64,000 bases of DNA, from NCBI GenBank assembly GCA_949126835.1, contig OX421501.1:4277499-4341498 (forward strand). The letters run 5' to 3'. The notes under the pieces were generated by a model. That model saw only the letters and a program-made list of their open reading frames with translations. It ran no database searches and was not told the DNA's origin. The position numbers and the translations under genes are program-made. Below are positions 1 to 11,097 of this stretch, one piece after another (within the stretch, counting starts at the first letter, position 1; every line of letters begins with the position of its first letter). This DNA is from Anisus vortex (taxonomy: Eukaryota; Mollusca; Gastropoda; Planorbidae).

Positions 1-398
1 GTGGGAGTGCTGACTGAAGGAGTTCTATAAAGTTGTATATGCGAATAAGGTAAACTTAAAAATTGAGTTAGATAATACAAGGATCGATCATGGGAAACTT
101 GATTTTATCTGTAAAGCATTACATATTTCTAGCTCTAAGATTTCGTTGTTTTCTTGTTCTTATCCAATGGTGAGCTAACAAGGTAGATGTACTTTCTTGT
201 CATCCCTTAGCATATAAAATAGTTATCATTCATGTGGCATAAAAAGAAATTATCAGTCAAGAGGGCATTGTTCCAATGTCATATTAAATGCGAATGATTC
301 ATTATAAGATCAAGCCTATGTTTACAAAAAACATTAAAAAAAACAAAAACAAAAAAACTTTGTAACATTTTGTACATATATTATTTTGTTATAGAGAT
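1..398. other. Non-coding AT-rich DNA, no gene seen
   Basis: No open frame of note and no recognisable repeat family. There is an A-rich run near 330-357. The stretch ends where an LTR-like repeat begins. Confidence 0.5.
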
Positions 399-528
399 TG
401 TTACGTCTCGCTGTCTAAGGTGGGCAGTTTATCTCAATGACTTTTTGGTACCCTTGAAGAATCCTTAACTCTCATCAAAATAATTTAGAAACACATCAGC
501 AGGAATAATTAACTTCAATTCAACATAA

Positions 529-810
529 CACGTAGACCCAGGTAGATGGGAGGAACTGGCAACTGATAGAAACAGGTGGCGCAATATCGTGTCGTCCGGG
601 GCACAGTTGGCAGAATATAACAGAATCTCCAGGGCCGAACAGAAACGAGCAGAAAGAAAAGCCAAGCAGACCTGCAAGGCGCTGCCAGACCCCACGACCG
701 CATCTTTTGTCTGCAGTACCTGCAACAGATCCTTCAGGGCCCGCATAGGACTGATAGGCCACCAAAGAGGCCACAAAGCGACTGGTAGACGTGGTCATCC
801 TCGGAAATGA
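529..810 (+). pseudogene. 5'-truncated LINE pol tail with terminal C2H2 finger
   Basis: The open frame starts inside the inserted fragment and has no ATG, so it is a 5'-truncated piece rather than a gene. Near its start it reads WEELATDRNRWRNIV, the usual end-of-pol pattern of non-LTR retrotransposons (W..LA.DR..WR). A Lys/Arg/Ala-rich linker follows, then one C2H2 finger: CSTCNRSFRARIGLIGHQRGH, with its Cys at about 705-716 and His at about 756-770. An RIGL-x-x-H finger at the very C-terminus is typical of LINE endonuclease/RT proteins in molluscs and other invertebrates. After the stop the sequence passes through a CAA-rich tail (about 815-833), a normal LINE 3' end. It sits inside an older LTR copy. 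There is no reason to call it a host zinc-finger gene. Confidence 0.8.
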
Positions 811-1032
811 GGGATGAACAACAGCAACAACAACATCGACGCTCAATACAAGTCAAAAATAAAAGGACATAATTAAGAAAAACACGATAAGCAGCCTAAC
901 AGTTTCTTACAACTATATTCTACTCTTGAAAACGACCACAGAATAAATATAGAATCTATAGGGGAGAGCGGGGAGAATCTATACCTATTCTGTGAAAACT
1001 ACACATTACATGGTCCGAAAGCCGAAAACGTT

Positions 1033-1056
1033 CCCCCCCCCCCCCCCCCCCCCCCC
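1033..1056 (+). repeat. Poly-C homopolymer run
   Basis: An uninterrupted run of about 24 C. Similar C or G runs occur at about 2354-2366, 2725-2770, 4769-4817, 11338-11353, 11463-11483 and 38551-38560. Lengths of such runs are often unreliable in assemblies. Confidence 0.9.
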
Positions 1057-1200
1057 GGGATCACTCATGTCAAATGGTCAAGGGTCACCCAGGGTCATCA
1101 AAAGAATGTGACCACCAGTTACAAAGGAAGGTAATCATAACTAAAAAAAACAAGGGAGTTAATTTATCCAGAATTTATAAGACAACATAATTGACAAACA

Positions 1201-1775
1201 AGACTTTTAAATAAGATACTCCGCTACAATTCTTTATTTTAGAATGGCCTTGAAAATTATAAATAAATTAATCAGTTATAAATAGGAACAGCATAAAGCG
1301 TGACAATCCACTCTACAATAACTTCTCTTCATTTAGATTTTTTTTCTCATATTTTAAAGTAAAATATAAATATTTATAGTCCCATTATCCATGTATTTAA
1401 TTAAGACTGCAAATAAAAAAAAAATCCGTTTTGTTGACACATAATAATATATCAAAATCTGTATTACTATTACGAACTTTTTCTATTTTCTTTAAATTTC
1501 TTAGTCTATCTTCATCCCATCAGCTCAGACTCTCTCAGACATGCGTGGCAATAATATAATCAACAACTTGACTCAGAACTAGATCTAATTGTAGTCAATT
1601 TATTAAACAACTTATATACACAAGAGAACTGGAAAAGTATAATATATCATATTAACCAGAACGCCACACAAACGACTCAATATCTCTATTATCCAACTGA
1701 CTAGTAAACTCTCTACGATGTTTCTTCCTTATCGTCCAAGAGACCTTTTTCTATATTTTTAAATCTTCTGAGTAA
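1201..1775. other. Non-coding AT-rich spacer
   Basis: No gene, repeat family or structured element could be recognised here. Confidence 0.5.
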
Positions 1776-2074
1776 CCATAGACTATAATACACATGGACC
1801 GCTTGCTTTATTATTTCTGCTATATGATGACTCGAAAGACTGCTTATCGGAATTTCCGATTCGTTGTTTCCTTTGCACCTCCGTTTTATTGAATCTCTTC
1901 AATTTTCTTAATGAAAAATTAAAATTAAAATCGAAAGTTCTATACAGCGGAAACATTTAAGAAACAAGGAGGAGCGTAGACGTAATTTCATACAGCCTTA
2001 TTGGTTGCGCACGGAAAAAAAGTACATATAAGCTCTAAAAATAGAGCAAGCGGTCCATCTATTATAGTCTATGG
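1776..2074 (+). mobile_element. 299-bp MITE, copy a (complete, with TIRs and target duplication)
   Basis: The ends are inverted repeats: CCATAGACTATAATA at the left and TATTATAGTCTATGG at the right. Both continue inward into GGACCGCTTGCT and AGCAAGCGGTCC. The bases AGTAA occur directly outside both ends (1771-1775 and 2075-2079), fitting a 5-bp target duplication. There is no coding capacity. Related copies lie at 5536-5793, 5794-6084 and 36089-36387. The superfamily is not clear from the ends alone. Confidence 0.85.
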
Positions 2075-2295
2075 AGTAACTTCCCCTTCATTTATGCGTC
2101 ACAATTCACCTGCGTTCAATTATTGTCCAATTAGGTGCATTATTTTGCGCACCACTCTAACTCGAATTATAACCATGTTATAATCATCAGGTTTTCAACC
2201 CAGGATGTTATTCATACTGATAGCCGTTGTGTTAATGTCCGACGTCTTCTGTCAGAATGTAAGTGTAGTAACGTTAAGTATTCCTTTCAGACCGT

Positions 2296-2510
2296 TTTGA
2301 TCTATGAGTCAAGCGAAGCAGCACTCACAAGTTTATGTGACTACGGTTAAAAAGGGGGGGGGGGGGTCGCGTGGCCATCACAATGGGGAGCTAGCTTTCA
2401 CTTGCATCCAACGACTGTTAGGCTACTGTCAGAGATAGGTACACCCAAGTGACCTCTTTGCAACCCCGAGAACAAATCCTAACCTTCTCGGATTTACTCA
2501 GCTTTGAGGG
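2296..2510 (-). mobile_element. Degenerate tRNA-derived SINE
   Basis: The left part (GATCTATGAGTCAAGCGAAGCAGC) matches the 3' region of the complete SINE at 35008-35276. The right part (AAATCCTAACCTTCTCGGATTT) matches the truncated SINE copy at about 25985. A poly-G run at about 2354-2366 interrupts it. The copy is heavily diverged and its limits are approximate. Confidence 0.55.
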
Positions 2511-3173
2511 GTAACAGACATAACTGCGATAGGAGTCGGGAGAGAGGTGGGGGTAGCATAAGACGGCTGCACAATCAACTGGTACGCGTAGATGTCAAAC
2601 TTGTGATGAGCGTTTTACGCGCCCTAATGACTTTGGAAGGAAATGGCATATTAAACGTTTATTTAGAACATAGGTTCTCAACCTTTTTAGGCTCACCGCC
2701 CTTTTTAAATTTCTTTTCCGCTCACCGCCCCCCCCCCAACACTTTTTAGCGCCCACTCCCCCCCCCCCCCTCTCTGGACGTTTACGTTTCCGCAATGTAT
2801 TTTAGGTCGACTAAATTTGTGTGCTAATTTATTATCTTTAAATAAACTGAAAAGGAAACATATTGTAAGAATTAATAGATAAAAAAATTAACTAAACATG
2901 AGGCTTACAAAAATCAATATTAATGTGAATTGTTAGCCTGATGTGTTGCTAGTAGTTTGTCTATAATATTTGTTTAATTTTAATAGCAAAAGCCTTAGGT
3001 CTCCATGCTTTACTATTTGCAGCTTGTTTTTCGTTTTTGACAACCAAATGGTATTAGAATAAAATCCACTTTCCACAGAAAAGGGAGATAAGAATGCAAT
3101 ACAAACACAATAGAAATCAATTACACCTGGAAGAGACTACTCGTTTTTAACTACAACATCAATCCATAACCGC

Positions 3174-3382
3174 TGGGGGCACAGTAGCCGAACGCGCTGC
3201 CGAATCCTGGTGCAGGCTATGACTCCCGGCTCTGGGGAGTGTCCCTGAGTCCATCTAGTTGGGGTAAAGTAAAGGCGGCTGTGCTGGCCACACAATCACC
3301 TAGTATGCCACAGAAACTGGTAAACGCTGCTTCATCGGACCTATGGATCATCTCAGTCGGACTTTATTTTTACTTTACTTTA
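3174..3382 (+). mobile_element. tRNA-derived SINE nested in the hAT element
   Basis: It starts TGGGGGCACAGTAGCCGAACG, a tRNA-like 5' end with an A-box-like TAGCCGAACG, and continues through the family's conserved AGTTGGGGTAAAGTAAAGGCGG core. It ends CTTCATCGGACCTATGGATCA with a T-rich tail. It matches the complete copy at 35008-35276 in order, apart from deletions. Lying wholly inside the hAT element, it must have inserted later. Confidence 0.8.
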
Positions 3383-3828
3383 AAATGTCTTCTAGTACAA
3401 GTAGTCTAAAAGATTTTATATTTAGAGTCTATATATTTGTTCGAAAAGGGCAAATTAATTTTTTTTTGTTAAAACTCAAATAAACGTAAATAGCTTGATT
3501 GTCTGGTAGCGTGGACACATAAAGAAAATTGTGATGTTTTTAGCTAATTTCACAATGTAATCTAAATCAGGGGTCGGTATCCAAATGCACGCGTGCCGAA
3601 CTTGGAGTTTTCACAGCGGAATTTTTTAATCATAGGCAACACCTTCAAATTAATGGACTCATTTTTTCATACCACACCAAGCCCTATATAAGTGGATGAA
3701 TATTGGCGATTTTAAAATGGAGCAAGAAATTTTAAACATTAAAAAAATGGGCATCCAAATGTCCCCATTTGCGGAATAAAGCTGGAAGGAAGATGTTACC
3801 AGGAAAGACATCTGCTATTCCCAACTGC

Positions 3829-3945
3829 TAGGCATTTGCTCTACTTTCAGCTTTTGGTTCAACTCACACATGTGAACAGATATTATCACAAATTAAAGTT
3901 GCTTTCAGCATACAAAAAGGTCACCTACACTTGACCGCTCAATAA
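3829..3945 (+). pseudogene. hAT transposase C-terminal (dimerisation) remnant
   Basis: In the frame through 3850 the translation reads FGSTHTCEQILSQIK, the conserved start of the hAT C-terminal dimerisation region (family pattern FGST..CE..FS..K). It continues for about 15 residues to a stop at 3943-3945. An in-frame TAG lies about 10 codons upstream and the rest of the transposase is unreadable. The fragment supports the hAT assignment drawn from the TIRs and the 8-bp target duplication. Confidence 0.75.
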
Positions 3946-4878
3946 TTGATACAGACTATTTACATTTAAACGAGTTTTTATGCCCATCTTCTTTAATTAA
4001 ACACAAATTTAATTAATTCTAAAAAAAATTATTTGTATTATTAATTTATAAATAAATGATACTTTGTAAAAATCACTATATTAAGTAATTTCTGAAATTA
4101 TTAATGTTTAAAATATAAACTCCTTAAATTGACAAACAATTAATGCAGGAAATGTTTATGTACAACTGTTTAGTAACGAAAATTATTTTAATCCTCTAAT
4201 AATTAAATCTTGTTATGAATACTATAATGTTGAATTTATATAAAGACAAAATCAATAGTCAAGACAAAATCAATAGTCAGTAATATTTGTTATATTACAA
4301 AACAGAACTTGTTTGGCATCACTATTGAATCAAATGTGGACACATTTTGTAATTAAAGGGAGATAGGCCTAATTAACACGTTTCATTTGAGCTAATATTT
4401 ATTTGTCTTAAAAAATAAATAAATGGCTTACAATTTATAACTGATCAAACTGTAAAAGTATTTGAAAATTATATAAATATTATATTACTAAATAATTATA
4501 TGTGTATTTTCAAACATTACATTAACTACCTAGTACGTATGATTACTACGTATCTATTCCGCTCAACGATAGTAGCTTCATGACCATTCTTGGAAACGCA
4601 TTAAAAAACATCTCAGTAAAACTGAGATCAAAATATCATTAACATTATCACATTAGATATTTAGCAGCGTGTACATCACATTTCATTCAAAAACTAATCG
4701 ATTCAAATAACTGAGGTGTTCAAATTGTATATGGTACGTTTGCACCGCCCACTTGCCCTTTACCGCCCCCCCCCCCTCCCCAATCGCTCCCGGGAATGTC
4801 AGCGCCCCCCCCCCCCCTAAAACTTCTCACCGCCCCCGGGGAGCGATAACAACATCGTTGAGAACCTATGATTTAGAA

Positions 4879-5535
4879 GCTTTTAATACCTATTTTATTC
4901 CCTATTTAATTCTAACTCTCGCTATGGACAACTTTTTTAAAACAGTTTATCACTATTTGTCACTTTAAGCTATTATACTCTTTTAATCCTCGTTACTTTG
5001 CTTTTAGTCTTTTTCACCTAGCTTTTACTCATTGTCATTTTCTCAACCAGCTTATAGTCATTGTCACAATGCGTTTACTTTTGTCACTATTTTTATTTCG
5101 TCATATATGTTACTATTAAAATTTACTTTTTTTTTTACTACAATAATGTTTTAATTTAGTCTAAACAATTTTATTTTATTTTAAAGTTACTTACGGTATT
5201 GGTCCTTGTCACTATGTTTTCTTATAATGTAAAATTTCTAAACCATTTTTTTTTTCAGGCTTTTAATCCTATGGAGAAATATAAGTAAGTTTAATTGTGG
5301 TATTTGTTAATAAACATAAAATAAAATTGTACTTAGAGTTTTAATCTTTCAAATGTAAATAATATAAATATTCATTTTATCCTACTATAGGCCTAAATGA
5401 GATAAGAAGATAAGAATACATTTAATAAATATAGTGAACATAAATAGTATACTATATTTGTTTATATATAAATAGATATAGATTGCATTTAGTGTGCAAT
5501 CGTATTGGTTATTTTGAATACAATTCTATATTTTA
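4879..5535. other. Non-coding block with degenerate TCAYTGT repeats and a micro-exon-like segment
   Basis: Imperfect copies of a GTCAYTRT..TTTTACTT motif recur through 4940-5100 and 5205-5225, like the block at 8920-9560. At 5246-5290 a pyrimidine tract ending CAG is followed by 26 bp and then GTAAGT, the arrangement of a very short exon. No open frame connects to it. Confidence 0.45.
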
Positions 5536-5793
5536 CCAAAGACTATAATAAGAGAACCGCTTGCTCTATTTTTATAGCTAATATGTTCTTTTTTAAAATG
5601 CGCAGCCAATAACGCTGGCTTAAATGACTACTACGGCTGCCTAAAGTTTTCCGCTGTATACAATTTTCGCTTTTAAAAAAAAAATCATAGCGATTTAAAA
5701 AAAAAGAAAAAGTACAATACAAAAGTGAATCAGGGATTCCGAAAAGAGGTCATTTGAGTCATCAAATACCAAAAAGTAAAGCAAGCGGTCCAC
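5536..5793 (-). mobile_element. MITE copy b1 (right end overwritten)
   Basis: It begins CCAAAGACTATAATA then ACCGCTTGCTC and reaches GCAAGCGGTCCA near 5780, in the opposite orientation to the copy at 1776 (its TGCGCAGCCAATAA motif lies near the left end). Its right terminus is lost where copy b2 starts. Confidence 0.7.
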
Positions 5794-6084
5794 CCAAAGA
5801 CTATGATAAGATGGACAGCTTGCTTTGATATTTCTGCTATTTGATAACTTGTTTAGTTTTGGTATTTTCGATCGCACTACGTCCTCTAAACTTCCGGTTT
5901 AGTAATTCGCTATGATTTTCTAAATGAAAATTTAACTATTAAAATCGAAAGTTGTATACCGCTGAAGTCTTTAGGAAAGTTTAGGAATAATTAACAACAG
6001 TGTCATTTGCTGCGCACGGGAAAAAAACCCAGAGCAAGCGGTACATCTTATTATAGTTTTGGTCCATCTCATTATAGTCTTTGA
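5794..6084 (+). mobile_element. MITE copy b2
   Basis: It runs from CCAAAGACTATGATA to TATAGTCTTTG and has the same internal order as the copy at 1776 (GCTTGCTTTGATATTTCTGC at the left, GCGCACGGGAAAAAA and AGCAAGCGG at the right). Its right terminal motif is duplicated in tandem near 6045-6083. Confidence 0.7.
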
Positions 6085-7070
6085 TATTACTTAAGCTTAT
6101 ATATTTGTATATATAATAGTAGTGTGTAGAACAGCGCTGTACGGTGTAGGCCTATTATCATTTCATTAAAACCTATTTTATTTAACCAATTGGAATACAC
6201 TTTTTTCTCGTGATGATGAGATTAGGATAATGGGCCGTCCATAAATGATGTGATGACTTTTGGCTAATATTAACCAAAAAAGACGTTTAAAAAAAAGTGA
6301 ATCTATCGTCACAAAACTCTACTGCCCCCTCTTCCCAAACAAACCTTACATATTTTCTTTTATATTTAAGACGTAGACTATTTCTATTCAATTTTTTTTA
6401 TATCATCGTAAAGTTGTAAAGAAATTATATTTTTTAATCCCTAAAAGACAACATAACAAGATAATAATACATATTGTGTTAAGTAATAGGGCGTTTGCAA
6501 TCCCGTGACAAAAAGCACGTGATTTGTGTTTACTTTGAGTAATGGTGTACAATTAAATATGGCCGCTGTATTAATAAAGTTTCATATAGGCTCGAGCTTT
6601 TTTTAAATGATGTGTTGTGTTTTAAGTCTTATTAAGATTTAAGCTGTATTATGTATGTTAAATAAAAAAGGCTATTTTATTATTATCATAGACATAGATC
6701 ATAGACGATGTGAGCCTAATAGTTACTTGACTAGATAGCCTATTCACCAACAATATCGCTTGACATCGTAGCCTAGCCTACGAAACATTAAAAGTGTAGG
6801 CCTATAAAGTGAAATTAAAAGTTTAAATAGGTCTAACCGGCCCTAGCCTAATCACATTAATCAATTAATCTACAGTACTACTATTTACCTCCTTTTTTTT
6901 GAGTAAGATAGCCAATATTCAGATGTGAATTTTGCATGATAAAGAAGTACTTCACTTTCACCACGTTACGTTTGTACCTCAAGTGGGTTCTATATTTACA
7001 CAAATACGTCACTAAATTTACACAAAAAAACTTAACCTCCGCCTACTGAGAACGCTCTATAGCAAAGAAA
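6085..7070. other. Non-coding AT-rich region
   Basis: No gene recognised. The string GGGCCGTCCATAAATGATG at 6231-6249 resembles termini of invertebrate DNA transposons, but no matching inverted end was found nearby. Confidence 0.45.
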
Positions 7071-7074
7071 TAGA

Positions 7075-7345
7075 ACACAACAATAATCTGTTACAATGCT
7101 CTGATAAACATAAAGACACACACAATTGTATTATCCCTTATGCGAGAAAAAATTCATGTAAGTACTCTTTCTTCCCGAGTGGCATCATGGGTTGCATGGA
7201 ATGGGTTGCCTGAATAAACCAGGCCAACCAGTAACTTAATATCATTTTTAACAATAATCAAAATGCAATACTTTACTCAGACCACGGATTACCGTAGGTC
7301 GATACGATTCTATATATAAGGAGCGTCTGGAATATATAAGATAAT
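7075..7345 (+). pseudogene. LINE 3' tail fragment, copy 1
   Basis: It is homologous along its length to 23575-23855 and 25525-25735. Shared landmarks are ATAAACATAA, TATGCGAGAA, AGTACTCTTTCTTCCCGAGTGG, GGAATGGGTTGCCTG, ACCACGGAT and AAGGAGCGTCTG followed by an AT-rich tail. Copy 2 shows that the translated stretch is a LINE pol C-terminus (the YKYSFFP-type end). Here the frame is broken by several stops. Confidence 0.75.
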
Positions 7346-8344
7346 AAATTTAAGTGAGTGGTATAATCATCAAAATCTAAATACAATTTGAATATTTAAA
7401 TGTCACCATTTCGTTTACTTGGATATCTTGTTAAGTTAATAATAGTATATACGTATACATATTAATATTTTCGTCTGTTATTCGTTGTCTGTATTCTGTA
7501 ACTGTCGTCAGCGCATAAAACTGTCATCAACTGGATATGCGCTATACAAGCACCATTATTATTATTATTATTTGCTAAATCTGAATCTGAACAATTTTCC
7601 TTATTCTTTCTTGCCCCGTTTAGTACAGCAAAATTTGTAAGTTATTACCTTCAAATATATAATATACATACATATACATATTAAAACAGCCAGGGGTGGG
7701 AAAATATAGATCCAAGAGTTGTGAGCAGCTATTCGTTGGCATTGCGCGGCTACCATTGAAAGTTTTTAAACTTATTGTTTTATTAGTAACATTTGAAGAA
7801 CTTTAAGATACTAATTATACTAGTAATACTATTGTATTATTTTATGAGCTCTCTACACAACACCTGAGACTGGTGTTTACTATTCATTACGTAAACTAAA
7901 ATTTGATTTTGTATATTTAATCCTATAATATTATACTATGCTGTGGCACATTGTTACGCATCTTTGCATATTGAAATAAAAATTATATTTGTATAGTGCT
8001 GCCAACAAAGATAATGTAAGCTCAGAAAGCATTTAACATTGACTAACAAACAACTAAAAACACGGATATAAGTTTCTATAGGTTAAAAACGATTATATAA
8101 AGCTAATTAATAATTTTAAATGTTACAAACATAGGATAAATCAAATACATGTAGCATTAACCGAACTATTATAACAGTAAATCAGTAAGGGTCTAAAATA
8201 TAAGTCTATTGCATGCCCATCTACGCCCAATACACTGTTGCTGTAAAGTTGTTTGAAATTTACATTTACTTACAATATTAGATTTGTTGTCACGTTTCCT
8301 TTTGATCAGTTTTTTTTACCATTTTTATAACTTTTGTTTACCTA
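7346..8344. other. Non-coding AT-rich region
   Basis: No gene found. A short ATT trinucleotide run lies near 7556-7573. Confidence 0.5.
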
Positions 8345-8919
8345 TTGACAAGTCTTAATGAGGCGTTACCTTTTCAAATGGAAGAGATCATGCTCTTCCG
8401 GTACTATTTTACCGCCATTTTCGTAAACAAAAAACATGATTTTGTTGGTTGTTTGACAACTGATTTGAACCTCGACGGCCAGTTCTAGTCTTTTAGAAAT
8501 ATACAAAGGTTATAATACTAGTTAAGAGTAATCCGTTTTAACATAAAAAATGAGTAGGCGATAACTAATAGTCAAATTGATAGTCGCAGTAAGTTAAATT
8601 TAGCTTTGTTTATACAAATAAGTTAGTCAAGCGTTGCGCCCTTGGTTCTTAAAAAAAATGCGTCGATTCATAAAAAAATAAATAAATTCTTTTGCATCAA
8701 GCAATTAGTTTGGGATTATAAATAGGGGATTTTTCACGTCTGACCTTCACAATTGATCGTTTTATTTCGGCAACATCTTTTGTGAAATGAAATAAAATGT
8801 AATTCACTACATCTTTCCGTAAAACCAGTAACGCAGCACACAGACATGTTTTGAAGAAAATGATTGTTTTACACTTCAATTTCAATCTTTATGCATGCAC
8901 ACTATTTAAGACTTGTCAA
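8345..8919 (-). mobile_element. Non-autonomous DNA transposon with THAP-like remnant, copy 1
   Basis: The ends are inverted repeats, TTGACAAGTCTTAA (8345) and TTAAGACTTGTCAA (to 8919). The whole 575 bp aligns with the 578-bp copy at 18827-19404. TA lies on both flanks, but this is too short to prove a target duplication. On the minus strand, just inside the right end, a broken frame retains pieces of the THAP-like sequence that is clearer in copy 2. The superfamily is uncertain. THAP domains are known from P-type and some other DNA transposases, but an 8-bp duplication of the P type was not found. Confidence 0.7.
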
Positions 8920-9861
8920 TAAATGTGGTTTTCCTATTGGTCATAATGGCTTTGGTCTGTGCTCTTTGGGTTAAACTAAGCTTATTTGTCAGTTTTGATT
9001 TTGTAAAATATGTCATTATGGTATTACTTTTGGTGGTTAATGTTCTTCTCTGTCACTGCGCTATGGTCTTTGACATTACCGTTTTATTCTTTGTTATTGT
9101 GGTTTTTATCATTGTCATTCGGGTTTTTTAACGTAAGGACATTTGAGGTTTTACTATTAGTCATTGTGGTTTTACTAGTTGTCATTGTGGTTTTACTATT
9201 TGTAATTTGTGGTTTGACTATATTTCAGTATGACTTTACTCTTCGCCATTATAGTTTTACTAATTGTCATGGTGATTTTAACTTCAGATGTTAATGTTTT
9301 AAACTATGAATTTTTGATTTTACCCAGAAAGACATCATGATTTTATTCTTTGTAGTTATGCTTTAATTACTAGTCACGTGAAGTTAATAACTGTCACATT
9401 TCGATTTACAGTATGTTGTTATATTCTATACTCTATACTATGGTTTTCAATCTGCGTCACTGACATTTTATTATTGTCTCTATATTTAAAACTTCGACTA
9501 CATCTTTCATTTTTTCAAAAGTTTACATTGTTTATTATCCCCAGTCACTATGTGACTAATGTAAAATTCGTATTTCATTAGAATTATTTTTTTCTCTAAG
9601 GTTCCCGCTTGGTTAGTACTGAAGTAAGTCAACTTTAATTGTTTATAAATAAACATACAATACATCGTTAAATCTTCCTTTAAATTTATTTTGTATAGTT
9701 TCTGTGTTCATTTATAATAAGATAATAACAATAAACAACTTTTCTAAAGTCTTTCTATATGTGTCCTGTTTACTTTTAGTGATATTTCGTTCTCTGTGTA
9801 ATTGGGTCAATGTATCGTCGAGATATGTAGGTAATCGTATTAGCTTATTATAAATTTTATG
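8920..9861 (+). repeat. Degenerate ~21-bp tandem repeat region with micro-exon-like segment
   Basis: From about 8925 to 9400 a motif close to GTCATTGTGGTTTTACTA recurs with frequent changes (clearest at 9100-9210). The hydrophobic open frames across it are a by-product of this T/G-rich repeat, not genes. At 9585-9629 a pyrimidine-rich stretch ending AAG is followed by 23 bp and GTAAGT. The surroundings resemble those of the 5259-5284 segment. Confidence 0.6.
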
Positions 9862-10397
9862 TAGAGGCCGACAGAAATTCGGTTTCGGTTTCGGCCCAGA
9901 AAGTAGGCAAATTACCTTTTTTGAAGTATTTTAGCTTTCGGACAAATCCAAAAAAGTTAGCATTCGGTTTGCTTTCGGTTTCGGCCGTAACTGATATTGA
10001 CTTTCGGTCATCAACCGAATATCTATTTAAACTTTCAAAATTCAGACTGCAACGCTATTGCTCTGCTTATTGATAATTTCACTTAGTTAAACTGTTGCGA
10101 ATCAATCTGCGTGAAGTAGAAAATTGAAGCTGATAATAAACGGATTATCTAATCACAATAAACGGATTATTTAATCACAATAAAAGGATTATCTAATCAC
10201 GCCAAAGAATGTCGAAATGTGGAGTGTGTGATTACGGTGCAGTCTTTTAAAATCTTTTGTTTGGCAATTTCAGTTTAGCATTCGGATTCGGTTGAAGGTG
10301 TAGTTAAACTTTCGGTTTCGCCCAAAAGTCAGTTTATAACTTTTGGTATAGTTTCGTTTTCGGCCCAAACCAAAAATGTGGCTCCGGTCGGCCTCTA
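9862..10397 (+). mobile_element. hAT-like MITE (536 bp)
   Basis: The termini are inverted, TAGAGGCCGAC at the left and GTCGGCCTCTA at the right. ATTTTATG (9854-9861) and ATTCTATG (10398-10405) flank the element, an 8-bp target duplication with one mismatch. Both subterminal regions are packed with TTTCGG-type hexamers in direct or inverted orientation, which could be transposase-binding repeats. A 22-bp sequence is repeated three times inside (10135-10200). There is no coding capacity. Confidence 0.85.
10135..10200 (+). repeat. Three tandem 22-bp units inside the MITE
   Basis: Units at 10135-10156, 10157-10178 and 10179-10200 read AATAAACGGATTATCTAATCAC with one change each in units 2 and 3. 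Confidence 0.9.
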
Positions 10398-10405
10398 ATT
10401 CTATG

Positions 10406-10828
10406 GACGTTATATTAAAATCAATATATATATTTGTTTGCTCTATGAAGACTTTCAATGATCAGAAGCAACCCAAGCCATTCTGAGTAAGTACTATTAT
10501 ATATATATATATATACCTTTTTCATAGAGCATGTCTGAGTAGTAGGATGTTTAGCTCTGATGATTACCTTAGATTAGTCTGGAATAAACGAATTCGGTAG
10601 GTCCATGTCACTGTGATGGTCCACACAATCTTTCTGCATGCCTTGACCATATACACTTTGGGTGGGGGAACATATTGACTAGCCGTATGAACAATACCAT
10701 TTGTAACCAAGTAATGTAAATTCCTTAGGACGACCCTGTTCTTTGAAAATACGGCATATATTATCTGTATTTTGTAATAAATTAAAGATACGATGATATA
10801 GCGTGACATAGTCTGTGTGTTCTGTGTG
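10406..10828. other. Non-coding, with (AT)n microsatellite
   Basis: An AT dinucleotide run lies at about 10497-10514. No gene was recognised. Confidence 0.5.
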
Positions 10829-11097
10829 GGAAAAAGAGAGGAAGAGAGAGAAAGAGAGATATAGAGAACGAGAGAAAGAGAGTGAGAGAGAAAATGAAAG
10901 AGAGGGAGTAAGAGAGAAGGAGGGAGAGAGAGAGAGAGAGAGGGGGAGAAAGAGAGAGAGAGAGGGAGAAAGAGAGATGGAAAGAGAGAAAAAGAGGGAA
11001 AGAGAGCGAGAGACAGTGAAAAAAAGGAGAAAGGGAGAAAGAGAGACATGGAGAGAGCAAAACAAAGCGAGAGAGAGGGAAGAGAGAAAGAGAGAAA
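10829..11097 (+). repeat. (GA)n-rich simple repeat
   Basis: About 270 bp of AGAGA-type purine-only sequence. Long frames on both strands here (Arg/Glu-rich on plus, Ser/Leu-rich on minus) are artefacts of the low-complexity sequence. Confidence 0.9.

Larger units (their letters stand above)
399..1200 (+). repeat. Old LTR-like copy interrupted by a LINE tail
   Basis: It begins TGTTACGTCTCGCTGTCTA and matches, in order, the solo LTR at 34299-34727. Shared blocks include the start, the stretch around the AAGAATCC motif, GGGTCA-type motifs near 1080-1110, and CAAGGGAGTTAATT at 1150-1164. The match is broken by about 300 bp of LINE 3' end (about 533-833), inserted between CATAACACGTAG and CATCGACGCTC. 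The right end is uncertain. A 3' limit near 1200 would give AGAT/AGAC as an imperfect 4-bp target duplication. It is more diverged than the 34 kb copy and also carries a 24-bp poly-C run. No internal retroelement coding region is attached. Confidence 0.65.
2669..4870 (+). mobile_element. hAT-superfamily DNA transposon, decayed, with perfect TIRs and 8-bp TSD
   Basis: The left end CATAGGTTCTCAAC (2669) and right end GTTGAGAACCTATG (to 4870) are exact inverted repeats of the GGTTCTCAAC type common in hAT elements. The 8-bp sequence ATTTAGAA lies immediately outside both ends (2661-2668 and 4871-4878), the target-site duplication length expected for hAT. Both subterminal regions carry CACCGCCCC motifs and poly-C runs. 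The interior keeps only a scrap of transposase (3829-3945), with stops, and a nested SINE (3174-3382). The element is 2202 bp and non-autonomous by decay. Confidence 0.9.

Noticed and set aside
589..810. Small host zinc-finger gene
   Set aside because: The frame has no ATG, sits at a LINE 3' end with a CAA-rich tail, and the finger is the usual LINE C-terminal type.
6231..6249. DNA-transposon terminus GGGCCGTCCATAAATGATG
   Set aside because: No inverted partner or target duplication was found, so only a note is given.
8913..9581. Hydrophobic frames resembling membrane proteins
   Set aside because: They follow a T/G-rich degenerate tandem repeat in several frames at once, with no conserved domain.
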